This document shows, piece after piece, positions 1 through 5,713 of a stretch of DNA of 6,640 bases. The position numbers were made by a program, and so were the translations under genes. The stretch is from an uncultured Streptomyces sp. Its GTDB lineage: Bacteria > Actinomycetota > Actinomycetes > Streptomycetales > Streptomycetaceae. How positions within the stretch are numbered: the stretch's first letter is position 1; each line of letters opens with the position of its first letter. A model generated the notes under the pieces. The model saw only the letters and a list, made by a program, of their open reading frames with translations, made no database searches and was not told where the DNA came from. The DNA lies in NCBI GenBank assembly GCA_946480485.1, contig CAMLJW010000301.1, forward strand, positions 1 through 6,640, written 5' to 3'.

Positions 1-211
1 GCGGGTCACGGGCCCGGCCGACGAGCACGAGGGTGCGCTCGACGTCGGGGAGGCCCGGGGCCCCTACGGCGCCCGGGTCGCCGACCGCTGCGGTGACGAC
101 CCACGGCGCGCCGCCAGGCCGTCCGTCGAGGGCGTCGGGCCACTCCGGTGCCGCGGCGTCGGGGACCAGCGGTTCGCGGAGGGAGACGTTGACGTGCACC
201 GGTCCCGGCTC
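1..211 (-). pseudogene. menD: Internal fragment of a MenD-like SEPHCHC synthase, 5' end missing
   Basis: Read on the minus strand, the triplets from 211 down to 2 give 70 uninterrupted codons. They contain GPVHVNVSLREPLVPD, the characteristic MenD segment (typically GPVHLN...REPL). About 40 residues later comes GLPDVERTLVLVG, matching the start of the middle domain of ThDP enzymes. MenD condenses isochorismate with 2-oxoglutarate in classical menaquinone synthesis and is normally about 550-590 residues; this piece would fall about a third of the way in. The MenD N-terminal domain should lie to the right of base 211. Instead the DNA there encodes an ATPase in another frame, so the 5' third is absent here. 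The fragment continues past the left edge. It could be a recombination relic or an assembly join. The family call is by recognition; I infer that it is non-functional because no start codon or N-domain is visible. Many Streptomyces use the futalosine route, so a MenD-like gene may not be essential. Confidence 0.72.
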
Positions 212-1713
212 TCCTCCTGGTGCGGCAAATCCCGGACCGCCCTGATCACTTCTTCGCAGTGCCGTTCCGCCTCCGCGAAGGACAACCCCTCCATCGCGGC
301 GTCCCGGGCCAGCCCATAGTGCACCTCGGCCGAGGCGAGTAAGCATTCGGTTCCGCCGTTGCGAAGGTGACGGGCGATCTCCAGTCGGCGTTCCAGCGGC
401 ATCCCGTCCAACGAGCCGGACATGAGCACCGCCGCGATACGGGCCCTCCGGGACCGCATCTGCTGAGGTGTCTGCCGGTCGTACACCACACCCCACAGGG
501 CGCTGTGCTCGAACCGATAACAGTCGGATGCGTCCAAGCGCGCCCACCCGGGAGGCTGGGTCGGCAGGATCAGGCGGTGCTGAGCGGCGATGAGCCGCAG
601 CCGCTCCATCACTTCGTCGTGCGGCGCTCCCCTGACCTCGGCAACCGTACGCGACAGGAACGTCTCGCCCTGAGTCGCCCCGATCACGAGCAGTTCGCGA
701 TCCAGCTCGGTGAGCAGCCGAAGACGGTCTTCCACCACTCGCGACAGACTGCTGGGCAGCTCGACGACGGGCCCGTCGTCCGGATGCCACTCCTCCAGAC
801 AGAGGGTGACGAAGACGGCGTGGCCGGCCGTCAGCCGACTCAGCTGCTCCGACAGAGCCGGCGGAGCCTCCGGATGCCGGGAGCGCACCAACTCGGCGAC
901 CGCGTCCTGTGGCAGGCCCTTCAGCATCCGCCGTCGCAGGAGTTGGTCCTTCGCCCAGTCGTGCAGCAGATCCTCGACCGTGGATCCCGGCCCGTCGACG
1001 TAGGCCCCGTCCGTCGTGTGGCTGAGCACCAGACCGAGCGGCTCGCCGGGCAGCCGCCGGAGCAACCGGTCAAGGACCAGCAAGCTGCTGGGATCGCCGT
1101 GTTGGATGTCGTCGATGAGCACGACCGTGGGCGGCCCCTGCCGTACGAGATCCAGCAGGGCGTCCACGATCTGCGCAGCCGCGCCCTGCTGGAAAGGCAG
1201 CAGGCTGTCGAACGGCATCGAGCCAGAAGCGAGGGACGCTTCCGCGACTTCCTTGCCAAGGGTGAACAGCGCCCCCAGGCCGGGCACGATCGCGGACAGG
1301 ACCTCCGGCGCAGAGCGGAGGACGCCCTGACCGGTGAAACTCCGTAGCCGACGGAAGATGCCCGGCTGCTTGACCTCCTGATCCCGCGCCAGCTGCAGGA
1401 GCAGTTCGACAATCGCTCCGTAGTGCAGCCCTGCCCCGATCGACGGCTGACACCGTACGGATACGACACGACAGACGCCCGGCCCGTGAGAGGCGGCGAC
1501 CTCCGCCTCGAACGCTCGAAGCAGCGCCGACTTACCCATGCCCGAGGCGCCGTCGACCACGAGCGCCCGGCCACCGCGCCCTTCGGTCACGTCCGCCATC
1601 AGCGAGCGCAGCTCGTGCATGTGCTCCACGCGGTCGACAAACCCGGTCCGCACCCCAGCCCCCGTCTCGGTCATCTGTCGTGGAACTTCCGTACCCGCAG
1701 CGTTACTTGTCAC
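64..1713 (-). CDS. AAA/STAND ATPase (LAL-type regulator) truncated at the C-terminus
   Basis: The P-loop ATPase half resembles large LuxR-family (LAL/MalT-like) regulators and related STAND ATPases. Walker A is GASGMGKS at residues 55-62. Walker B is VVLIDD at about 197-202, followed by the usual QHGDPSS...LDRLLRRLP stretch. Residues 320-350 (ELPSSLSRVVEDRL, then ELLVIGATQGETF) and FEHSALWGVVYD at about 401-412 match the helical region after the NTPase. Helices at about 435-495 look like the start of a TPR array. Intact relatives are roughly 900-1000 residues with TPRs and often a C-terminal LuxR helix-turn-helix; here none of that remains. Authentic sequence stops near residue 495-500 (bases about 215-235). 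Residues after that (Ser/Arg/Pro-rich) are menD read in the wrong frame, up to a TAG at 64-66. The start may be the GTG at 1713 or the ATG at 1674 (residue 14); neither has a good Shine-Dalgarno. The protein probably cannot act as a DNA-binding regulator, but the ATPase core is intact. Confidence 0.78.
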   Translation of the reverse strand: MTSNAAGTEVPRQMTETGAGVRTGFVDRVEHMHELRSLMADVTEGRGGRALVVDGASGMGKSALLRAFEAEVAASHGPGVCRVVSVRCQPSIGAGLHYGAIVELLLQLARDQEVKQPGIFRRLRSFTGQGVLRSAPEVLSAIVPGLGALFTLGKEVAEASLASGSMPFDSLLPFQQGAAAQIVDALLDLVRQGPPTVVLIDDIQHGDPSSLLVLDRLLRRLPGEPLGLVLSHTTDGAYVDGPGSTVEDLLHDWAKDQLLRRRMLKGLPQDAVAELVRSRHPEAPPALSEQLSRLTAGHAVFVTLCLEEWHPDDGPVVELPSSLSRVVEDRLRLLTELDRELLVIGATQGETFLSRTVAEVRGAPHDEVMERLRLIAAQHRLILPTQPPGWARLDASDCYRFEHSALWGVVYDRQTPQQMRSRRARIAAVLMSGSLDGMPLERRLEIARHLRNGGTECLLASAEVHYGLARDAAMEGLSFAEAERHCEEVIRAVRDLPHQEESRDRCTSTSPSANRWSPTPRHRSGPTPSTDGLAARRGSSPQRSATRAP

Positions 1714-1725
1714 CCACGGTAGATC

Positions 1726-1770
1726 ATGCGAGACGCATCTTTGATACTCGGTTCAGCCATGTTGGCTACC
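1726..1770. promoter_or_regulatory. Two inverted repeats upstream of the ATPase gene
   Basis: The ~100 bp gap between the ATPase start (1713) and the lipoprotein stop (1817) holds two dyads. The first is ATGCG-aga-CGCAT at 1726-1738. The second is an imperfect GGT(tc)AGCC-atgtt-GGCTACC at 1750-1770. They lie 13-57 bp upstream of the GTG at 1713, where an operator or promoter would be expected. The region is less GC-rich than its flanks. I see no convincing -35/-10 pair, so this is a positional inference only. Confidence 0.3.
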
Positions 1771-1782
1771 GACTTGTTGTGG

Positions 1783-1801
1783 GGCCCTGGCTCGTTGGGC
1801 C
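1783..1801 (-). terminator. Weak hairpin after the lipoprotein gene
   Basis: GGCCC at 1783-1787 and GGGCC at 1797-1801 can pair around a 9-nt loop. They lie 16-34 bp downstream of the lipoprotein stop codon. The stem is only 5 bp and no T-run follows, so it is a weak candidate terminator. Confidence 0.25.
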
Positions 1802-1816
1802 GGGGTCCGCCGTGGA

Positions 1817-2563
1817 TCAGGACTGGTTCGCCGTGTCGCTCTTCCCCTTCAGCGACGCCGCGACCCGTTGCGTCAGCTTCTTCGCGCTCGCGGCGCCGTT
1901 GTCGCTGCCGTCCGTGGACAGCACGCTGACGACCGCGGTGCCCACGCGGGCGGCGATCAGGGTGGTGCCGCTCTCCCAGGCGCTGTCGGTGAGGGTGATG
2001 GTGTAGGCCTCGTCACCGAGCCCGGCCGTGGACGTTCCGGTCACCGTCACCTTGCTGTGGGTGTCGGAGTCCGTGTAGCTCCCGCACTGGGCGACGACCT
2101 TCGCCAGGTCCTTCATCACGCCCGCCGAGGTCGTGCCGCGGTAGACGTCTATCTCCTGGTCGAGTTCGGCGGACGTGTTCTTGTTGATGTACGAGTTCTG
2201 CGCGAACGACACCCCCTCGACTCCGGTGAGGTCGATCCAACTCGTGGCACCGAGGTCGGCGCAGTGTGGCTTGGCGATGCTCTTGGTGGCAGGCGGCCGG
2301 TACGTGTCGCCGGTGTCCCGGGCAAGGCCGGCGTCGGCGGCGAATCCGGACGCGAAGTACGACGCGGGCGCCAGGGCCTTCTTCAGCTGCGTACCCGTCA
2401 TCAGACCCGCGTTGGGGTCCTTGGCCTTGGCAGGCTTGGTGGCTGTGGCCGAGTCGCCGGAGGAACCGGAGGAGTTGGAAGTGCCGGAGGAGCAGGCAGC
2501 CAGGGCCAGCGGGAGTGCGACCACGGCGGCGAGCACCTTGACAGCACGGGACGGGAGACGCAT
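1817..2563 (-). CDS. Secreted lipoprotein with PknH-like sensor domain
   Basis: A 248-residue lipoprotein exported and probably anchored to the outer face of the membrane. Residues 1-23 form a lipoprotein signal peptide (basic RLPSRAVK, then a hydrophobic LAAVVALPLALAA core). The lipobox LAAC puts the lipidated cysteine at 24. A Ser/Gly/Thr-rich and then Lys/Pro linker (25-50) leads to a folded domain (about 55-240). Two cysteines there, C101 (KPHCADLG) and C160 (VAQCGSY), probably form a disulfide. The arrangement of W109, the GLGDEAY turn at about 181-187 and the closing VGTAVVSVLS strand resembles the PknH-type extracellular sensor fold common in actinobacterial lipoproteins. This assignment is by resemblance, not proof. 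The start is set by GAAGGA 5 nt upstream of the ATG. The gene appears monocistronic. It lies on the same strand as the two-component operon but is separated from it by about 235 bp and its own likely control region. Its ligand is unknown. Confidence 0.85.
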   Translation of the reverse strand: MRLPSRAVKVLAAVVALPLALAACSSGTSNSSGSSGDSATATKPAKAKDPNAGLMTGTQLKKALAPASYFASGFAADAGLARDTGDTYRPPATKSIAKPHCADLGATSWIDLTGVEGVSFAQNSYINKNTSAELDQEIDVYRGTTSAGVMKDLAKVVAQCGSYTDSDTHSKVTVTGTSTAGLGDEAYTITLTDSAWESGTTLIAARVGTAVVSVLSTDGSDNGAASAKKLTQRVAASLKGKSDTANQS

Positions 2564-2568
2564 GGAAG

Positions 2569-2574
2569 TCCTTC
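2569..2574 (-). promoter_or_regulatory. Ribosome binding site of the lipoprotein gene
   Basis: On the minus strand GAAGGA lies 5 nt before the ATG at 2563. It is a near-consensus Shine-Dalgarno and fixes the start. Confidence 0.8.
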
Positions 2575-2679
2575 AGAAGTCGCGCAGTACGCCGTACCGG
2601 GGCCGGGAACTTCGCAGGTCCAGGAGCCGGCAGGCGGGGCCCTGTGATCACCGAGCCCGAGCAGACCCTAAGGAGCCCT

Positions 2680-2691
2680 TGTCCATGGACA
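2680..2691. promoter_or_regulatory. Perfect 12-bp palindrome TGTCCATGGACA
   Basis: TGTCCATGGACA is its own reverse complement, with no spacer. It lies about 117 bp upstream of the lipoprotein start, beside the direct repeats at 2705-2722 and in the least GC-rich part of the window. A homodimeric regulator site is plausible but not shown. Confidence 0.35.
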
Positions 2692-2704
2692 GGTGTGCAA
2701 TTGC

Positions 2705-2722
2705 TCAAAGCTCGGTCAAAGC
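2705..2722 (-). promoter_or_regulatory. Two 7-bp direct repeats with 11-bp period upstream of the lipoprotein gene
   Basis: On the minus strand GCTTTGA-CCGA-GCTTTGA gives two identical heptamers separated by 4 bp, one helical turn apart. SARP-type activators bind heptamer pairs with this spacing just ahead of a -10 element. Directly after the second copy comes the palindrome GCAATTGC (2697-2704). I do not see a convincing -10 hexamer, so the repeats are certain and their function is inferred. Confidence 0.35.
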
Positions 2723-2771
2723 ACCGCCATATCATGAAGATTTGCCGCGTTTGGGGTGAGTCTTGTGATGC

Positions 2772-2792
2772 TTGAGGAAGTGGCTTCCTGAA
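2772..2792 (-). terminator. Possible terminator after the two-component operon and aminotransferase remnant
   Basis: AGGAAG (2775-2780) and CTTCCT (2784-2789) form a 6-bp stem with a 3-nt loop. Two further pairs lie beyond one mismatch. It starts 6 bp past the TGA (2799-2801) of the aminotransferase remnant, a fitting place to end leftward transcripts. There is no T-run, and the stem is short for a GC-rich organism. Confidence 0.35.
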
Positions 2793-2798
2793 CGCTGA

Positions 2799-3013
2799 TC
2801 ATGCCGGCGCCCCGGCCATCCGCCGCACCGCCTCCGTGAGCAGGGAGAAGTCGCCGGGTTCAGCCGTACGTGGCCGGAGCCGCCCGTGCCGAAGGTGATG
2901 CCCGGGTGGAGGGCGACCCGGCCGCGGTCCAGGAAGCCGGACGCCGGGTCGTTGCCGAGAGGCGGGGCGCGGCTGTCCGGCCACGCCGGATACATGGCCT
3001 GGGACGGCCCTCG
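2799..3013 (-). pseudogene. C-terminal remnant of a MalY/PatB-type PLP aminotransferase (C-S lyase), frameshifted
   Basis: Minus-strand codons from 3013 read RGPSQAMYPAWPDSR, then LGNDPASGFLDRGRVALHPG and FGTGGSGHVRLN. This matches the end of class I/II PLP enzymes of the MalY/PatB type, where I expect about TYLAWLDCR...LGDDPA..FLERARVAL.PG..FGPGG.GHVRLN.ATSP..L.EAVRRMA. After NPATSP the frame is lost; the neighbouring frame supplies LLTEAVRRMAGAPA and a TGA at 2799-2801. One base lost near 2841-2848 (a C-run, TCTCCC) explains the shift. Only about the last 70 of some 390 residues remain, without the PLP lysine, so it cannot be active. Substitutions at usually conserved sites (YPAWPDSR for YLAWLDCR) also suggest decay. 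Its upstream side runs straight into the sensor kinase stop codon (3037). Family members split cystathionine or similar C-S bonds or act as aminotransferases. Confidence 0.75.
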
Positions 3014-3036
3014 GGCTGCCCGCCCGAAGTCATCGC

Positions 3037-4563
3037 TCAGCCGCCCACCGTGAAGCCGCCCAGCGTGAAGCCGATCACCGAGCCGCCGCCCTCCCGCCGG
3101 CGGACGAACGGCGCCCCTCCGTGGGCCGTCGCCACCTCCCGCACGATCGCCAGACCGAGCCCGGAGCCGGGCAGGCTACGGGCGTCCGGCGCGCGGTAGA
3201 ACCGGTCGAAGACCCGGACGAGGTCCTCCTCCGCGATGCCGGGGCCGCGGTCGAGGACCTCGATACGAACGGGGCCGCCGCCACCGGTCACCACGATCTC
3301 GATCGGCTCGCCCCCGCTCCCGCCCGTGCCCCGACCCTCACCCCGGTCGAACTTCGCCGCGTTCTCCACCAGGTTGGACAGCGCCCGCTGCAGCGCCGCG
3401 GGCCGACCGTTCACCACGGTGTCGTCGCCGATCACCCGCACGGTGACGTCCCATCCGGTCCGCCGCCGTGCCGCCACCGCCACGTCCTCGGCGATGTCGG
3501 CGACAGCGACCCGCTGGAGCGGCTCGGCGTTCGGCTGGCCGGCCGCGAGGTCGACCAGTTCGTTGACCAGATCGGTGAGTTCGCGGGACTCCTGGGCGAG
3601 GTCGGCGACCAGTTCCTCGCGGGCGGCGGGCGGGAGTTCGTCGATGCGCCGGAGCATCGAGATGTTCGTACGGAGGGAGGTCAGCGGCGTACGCAGTTCG
3701 TGGCCCGCGTCCTGGACGAGGCGCCGCTGGTCCTCCTCGGACTGGGCGAGGCGGCCGAGCATACGGTCGAAGGAGCGGCCGAGGCGGGCGACCTCGTCGC
3801 GCCCGGCGACCGGCACCTGGATCCCGAGCCGCCCGGTGCGCGCCACGTCCTCGGCGGCCCCTGCGAGCCGGACCAGCCGCGAGGTGATCCGCCGGGCCAG
3901 CCACCACCCGAACAGCCCGGCGGCGATCACGACGGCGGCCACGAACAACACGGTCCGCTGCTGGAGTTCACGCAGCAGATCCTCGGTGTCGCTGAACTGC
4001 TGAGCGACCTGCACCGCGCCCCGCCCGCCGCCGAGCGCGACGGTCGCCACCCGGTACAGCTCGTCGCCGACCTCGACGTCGCGGTGCTCCACCAGCCGCC
4101 CGGCGGCCTGCGCCGCCGCGGCCCGCCAATCGTCGGCGTCCGTCGGCAGCGCGGGACTGCCCGGGTCGACGACCGTGCCGCCGGGCCCGAGCAGCTGCAC
4201 TACCGTGCCGCCCGGCCGGATCAGGTCGTCGCGCGGGCCGCCGGGGTCCAAGGAGGCGACGAAGTCGTCAGGCGACAGGGCACGCTGCCGCACCTGCTCG
4301 CGCAGGTCCCGGACGACGTCCTCGAACACGGTCCGCTGGTCCACGCGGACGAGCCGGGCGGCGGCGTCGTACGACAGAAACCCGACGAGTACGGTCACGA
4401 CGGCGGCGACGGCCGCGAAGGACACCGTGAACGTCGTACGCAGCGACGACAGCCGCGGTCGCGCGAACAACGGTCGCCCGAGCAACGGTCGCGCGAGCAG
4501 ACGCCGCTGCCGCCCGGGACGCGGCTGCCCGGGACGCCCCTGCCCGGGACGGGGCCGCCGCAC
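3037..4563 (-). CDS. Membrane sensor histidine kinase, MprB-like
   Basis: A 508-residue kinase that should autophosphorylate on histidine and pass phosphate to the adjacent regulator. In order: an Arg/Pro-rich cytoplasmic tail (1-42) made of 5-residue repeats; TM1 about 43-64; an extracytoplasmic domain about 65-203 with no cysteine; TM2 about 204-222; HAMP about 223-275; the H-box QDAGHELRTPLTSLR with His288; N-box SNLVENAAK (Asn397, Asn401); G1 DRGPGIAEED (about 438-447); F-box FDRFYRA; G2 GSGLGLAIV (about 466-474). All key residues are present, so it should be active. The H-box context (RRLVQDAGHELRTPLTSLRTN) resembles MprB-type kinases. The GTG start at 4563 follows the regulator TGA with no gap and has AGGGAGGA 4 nt upstream, so translation is coupled. 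The tail is longer than the few basic residues usually seen before TM1. The signal sensed is unknown, with envelope stress the family expectation. Confidence 0.95.
   Translation of the reverse strand: MRRPRPGQGRPGQPRPGRQRRLLARPLLGRPLFARPRLSSLRTTFTVSFAAVAAVVTVLVGFLSYDAAARLVRVDQRTVFEDVVRDLREQVRQRALSPDDFVASLDPGGPRDDLIRPGGTVVQLLGPGGTVVDPGSPALPTDADDWRAAAAQAAGRLVEHRDVEVGDELYRVATVALGGGRGAVQVAQQFSDTEDLLRELQQRTVLFVAAVVIAAGLFGWWLARRITSRLVRLAGAAEDVARTGRLGIQVPVAGRDEVARLGRSFDRMLGRLAQSEEDQRRLVQDAGHELRTPLTSLRTNISMLRRIDELPPAAREELVADLAQESRELTDLVNELVDLAAGQPNAEPLQRVAVADIAEDVAVAARRRTGWDVTVRVIGDDTVVNGRPAALQRALSNLVENAAKFDRGEGRGTGGSGGEPIEIVVTGGGGPVRIEVLDRGPGIAEEDLVRVFDRFYRAPDARSLPGSGLGLAIVREVATAHGGAPFVRRREGGGSVIGFTLGGFTVGG
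4457..4501 (-). repeat. 15-bp tandem repeat, 3 copies, in the kinase gene
   Basis: Three adjacent near-identical 15-mers begin at 4457, 4472 and 4487 (plus-strand unit GGTCGCNCGARCAAC, last copy ending AGA). In the kinase frame they encode LLARP-LLGRP-LFARP, residues about 22-36, just before TM1. The period is a multiple of three, so copy changes would keep the frame. Confidence 0.85.
4512..4556 (-). repeat. Second, different 15-bp tandem repeat, 3 copies, in the kinase gene
   Basis: GCCCGGGACG recurs exactly 15 bp apart at 4512, 4527 and 4542, followed each time by 5 variable bases. In frame it encodes the RPGQG-RPGQP-RPGRQ part of residues about 5-19. It has the same period as the neighbouring block at 4457-4501 but a different unit. 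Confidence 0.85.
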
Positions 4564-5280
4564 TCAGTCCTCCCTCAGCACGTACCCCACGCCCCGCACC
4601 GTGTGGATCGGCGCGGGCGCGCCCGGCTCCTCGAGTTTGCGCCGCAGATAGCCGACGTACACGGCGAGGTTCTTGGAGCCGGGCCCGAAGTCGTACCCCC
4701 AGATGCGGTCGTAGATCGTGGCGTGGTCGAGGACGATACCGGCGTTGCGGGCGAGGAGCTCCAGGAGGTCGAACTCGGTACGGGTGAGCTCGATCTCACG
4801 TGTCCCGCGCCAGACGCGGCGGGCCTGCGGTTCTATGTGCAGACCGGCGGCGGCGAACCGGCCGTCGGGCATGTGCTGCTGTTCTCTGGGTATGCCGGCA
4901 GGGGCACCGGGGGCACCCGTACGCCGTAGCAGCGCGCGCAGCCGGGCGAAGACCTCTTCGACCTCGAAGGGCTTGATGACGTAGTCGTCGGCTCCGGCGT
5001 CCAGGCCCGCGATGCGGTCCGCGGTCTCCACGAGCGCGGTGAGCATCAGGATCGGCGTACGGTCGCCCTCCGCACGAAGGACGCGACAGACTTGGAGGCC
5101 GTCGATGTCCGGCATCATCACGTCGAGGACGAGCACGTCGGGCGGGGTGCGGTGGGCCTGCGCGAGCGCCTCGACGCCGTCGGCCACCGCGGTGACCTCG
5201 TATCCCTCCAGAGTGAGAGCCCGTTCCAGGGCATGGCGGATGGCGCGGTCGTCCTCGGCGAGCAGCACATTGCGGGGCAC
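4564..5280 (-). CDS. OmpR/PhoB-family response regulator, MprA-like
   Basis: A 238-residue DNA-binding response regulator, the partner of the downstream kinase. The receiver domain (about 3-118) has the acidic pocket E9-D10-D11, the phosphoacceptor D53 in VLDVMMP, the switch threonine T81 in MLTA and K103 in KPF. A linker (about 120-143, Gly/Ala/Pro-rich, then PREQQHMPDG) leads to a winged-helix domain (about 145-236). That domain carries the typical ELTRTEFDLLELLARN, the recognition-helix region SKNLAVYVGYLRRKLE and the ending IHTVRGVGYVLRED. The start is a GTG (5280-5278, VPRNVLLAEDD), which gives the normal family N-terminus. The sequence just upstream (TTGGCAGACTGGTCCC) has no clear Shine-Dalgarno, so initiation may be weak or the leader very short. 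It is first in the operon, and its TGA abuts the kinase GTG. Full length, with nothing missing. Target genes are unknown; autoregulation is usual in this family. Confidence 0.96.
   Translation of the reverse strand: MPRNVLLAEDDRAIRHALERALTLEGYEVTAVADGVEALAQAHRTPPDVLVLDVMMPDIDGLQVCRVLRAEGDRTPILMLTALVETADRIAGLDAGADDYVIKPFEVEEVFARLRALLRRTGAPGAPAGIPREQQHMPDGRFAAAGLHIEPQARRVWRGTREIELTRTEFDLLELLARNAGIVLDHATIYDRIWGYDFGPGSKNLAVYVGYLRRKLEEPGAPAPIHTVRGVGYVLRED
4568..4575 (-). promoter_or_regulatory. Ribosome binding site for the kinase inside the regulator 3' end
   Basis: AGGGAGGA on the minus strand lies within the last codons of the regulator, 4 nt before the kinase GTG. It decides the kinase start and implies translational coupling. 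Confidence 0.85.
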
Positions 5281-5301
5281 GGGACCAGTCTGCCAAGGCC
5301 C

Positions 5302-5321
5302 GAATTACGCATCACCTGATG
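5302..5321 (-). promoter_or_regulatory. Candidate promoter/operator of the two-component operon
   Basis: CATCA-cc-TGATG (5310-5321) is a short dyad directly upstream, in the leftward direction, of a TAATTC hexamer (rc of 5302-5307). That hexamer could be a -10 box about 21 nt before the regulator GTG, giving a very short leader. No clear -35 is visible, so the call is tentative. Confidence 0.25.
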
Positions 5322-5376
5322 AGCAGGGCCGCGGCGGGGTCTCTTACCAGGCTCTCACCCTGCCGGAAGCGGTGGC

Positions 5377-5637
5377 TTACCTCGCCCGGCCACTGTATTC
5401 CGTTGTACGGCTCCCGCCAGTCCGGCCGGGCCGCCCGCCGGGCACAGCGGGCGGCCCCTCCCCGCAGCCCCGCGAGAACCGCGCCGTGCACCGCGTCGGC
5501 GACTTCGCCCGCGCAAAGGGCGTCTCGGTCCGTGCCCTGCGCGGCTCTTTGAAGAAGGCGTACGAGGCCATGTAGCGGCGCGACTCGGAGGACAGCTCGT
5601 CGATGAGCCGCTCACGCGCTTTCCCGGCCACGCTCAC
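5377..5637 (-). other. Weak small reading frame, possibly a relic; no recognised family
   Basis: Bases 5281-5713 hold no confident gene. On the minus strand a frame opens at GTG 5637 (or GTG 5631, with AGAGGGTGAG just upstream) and runs to 5377. Its first ~30 residues (KARERLIDELSSESRRYMAS, then YAFFKEP) look like a real amphipathic helix with coding-like third positions. The rest is Arg/Pro/Gly-rich, low in coding character, and crosses the perfect hairpin at 5428-5457. Another minus frame (about 5575 down to a TGA at 5312-5314) contains DALCAGEVADAVHGAVLAGL, which also looks somewhat protein-like. A frameshifted, decayed small gene would explain both, but chance open frames in GC-rich DNA would too. 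I do not recognise a family. Confidence 0.2.
5428..5457. terminator. Strong GC hairpin, perfect 11-bp stem
   Basis: GGGCCGCCCGC (5428-5438) and GCGGGCGGCCC (5447-5457) pair perfectly around the 8-nt loop CGGGCACA. There is no T-run, as is common for Streptomyces terminators. It lies about 150 bp upstream of the response regulator and about 257 bp past the stop of the secreted protein gene. It may end leftward transcripts from that gene or the possible relic and so insulate the two-component operon. Confidence 0.7.
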
Positions 5638-5713
5638 CCTCTTCGTCTGCGCTGTGCAGAAAGCGTAGGGCGCAGACATCGCATCCACGCAGACGTGGCC
5701 CGGTCCGAACGAC

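Noticed and set aside
64..211. The last ~50 codons of the ATPase frame as a genuine C-terminal domain.
   Set aside because: They are Ser/Arg/Pro/Thr-rich without domain features, and the overlapping frame is clearly MenD-like.
367..1347. A plus-strand open frame opposite the ATPase gene.
   Set aside because: Low-complexity mirror of a gene with clear Walker motifs; no recognisable domain of its own.
2685..2759. A 24-codon plus-strand frame with a near-perfect AAGGAG 9 nt before its ATG, possibly a leader peptide.
   Set aside because: Third codon positions are not GC-rich, unlike every real gene here. No plus-strand gene follows, and the stretch is the AT-richer control region of the minus-strand lipoprotein.
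3121..4929. A very long plus-strand open frame (about 600 codons) opposite the kinase and regulator.
   Set aside because: It is antisense to two intact, well-recognised genes. Its His/Arg/Gly/Pro-rich composition is typical of a GC-rich mirror frame.
5395..5575. A plus-strand frame ending HRVGDFARAKGVSVRALRGS..., which faintly resembles a MerR-type helix-turn-helix.
   Set aside because: There is no start codon or ribosome site nearby, the frame crosses the strong hairpin, and the helix lacks the residues that follow in real MerR proteins.
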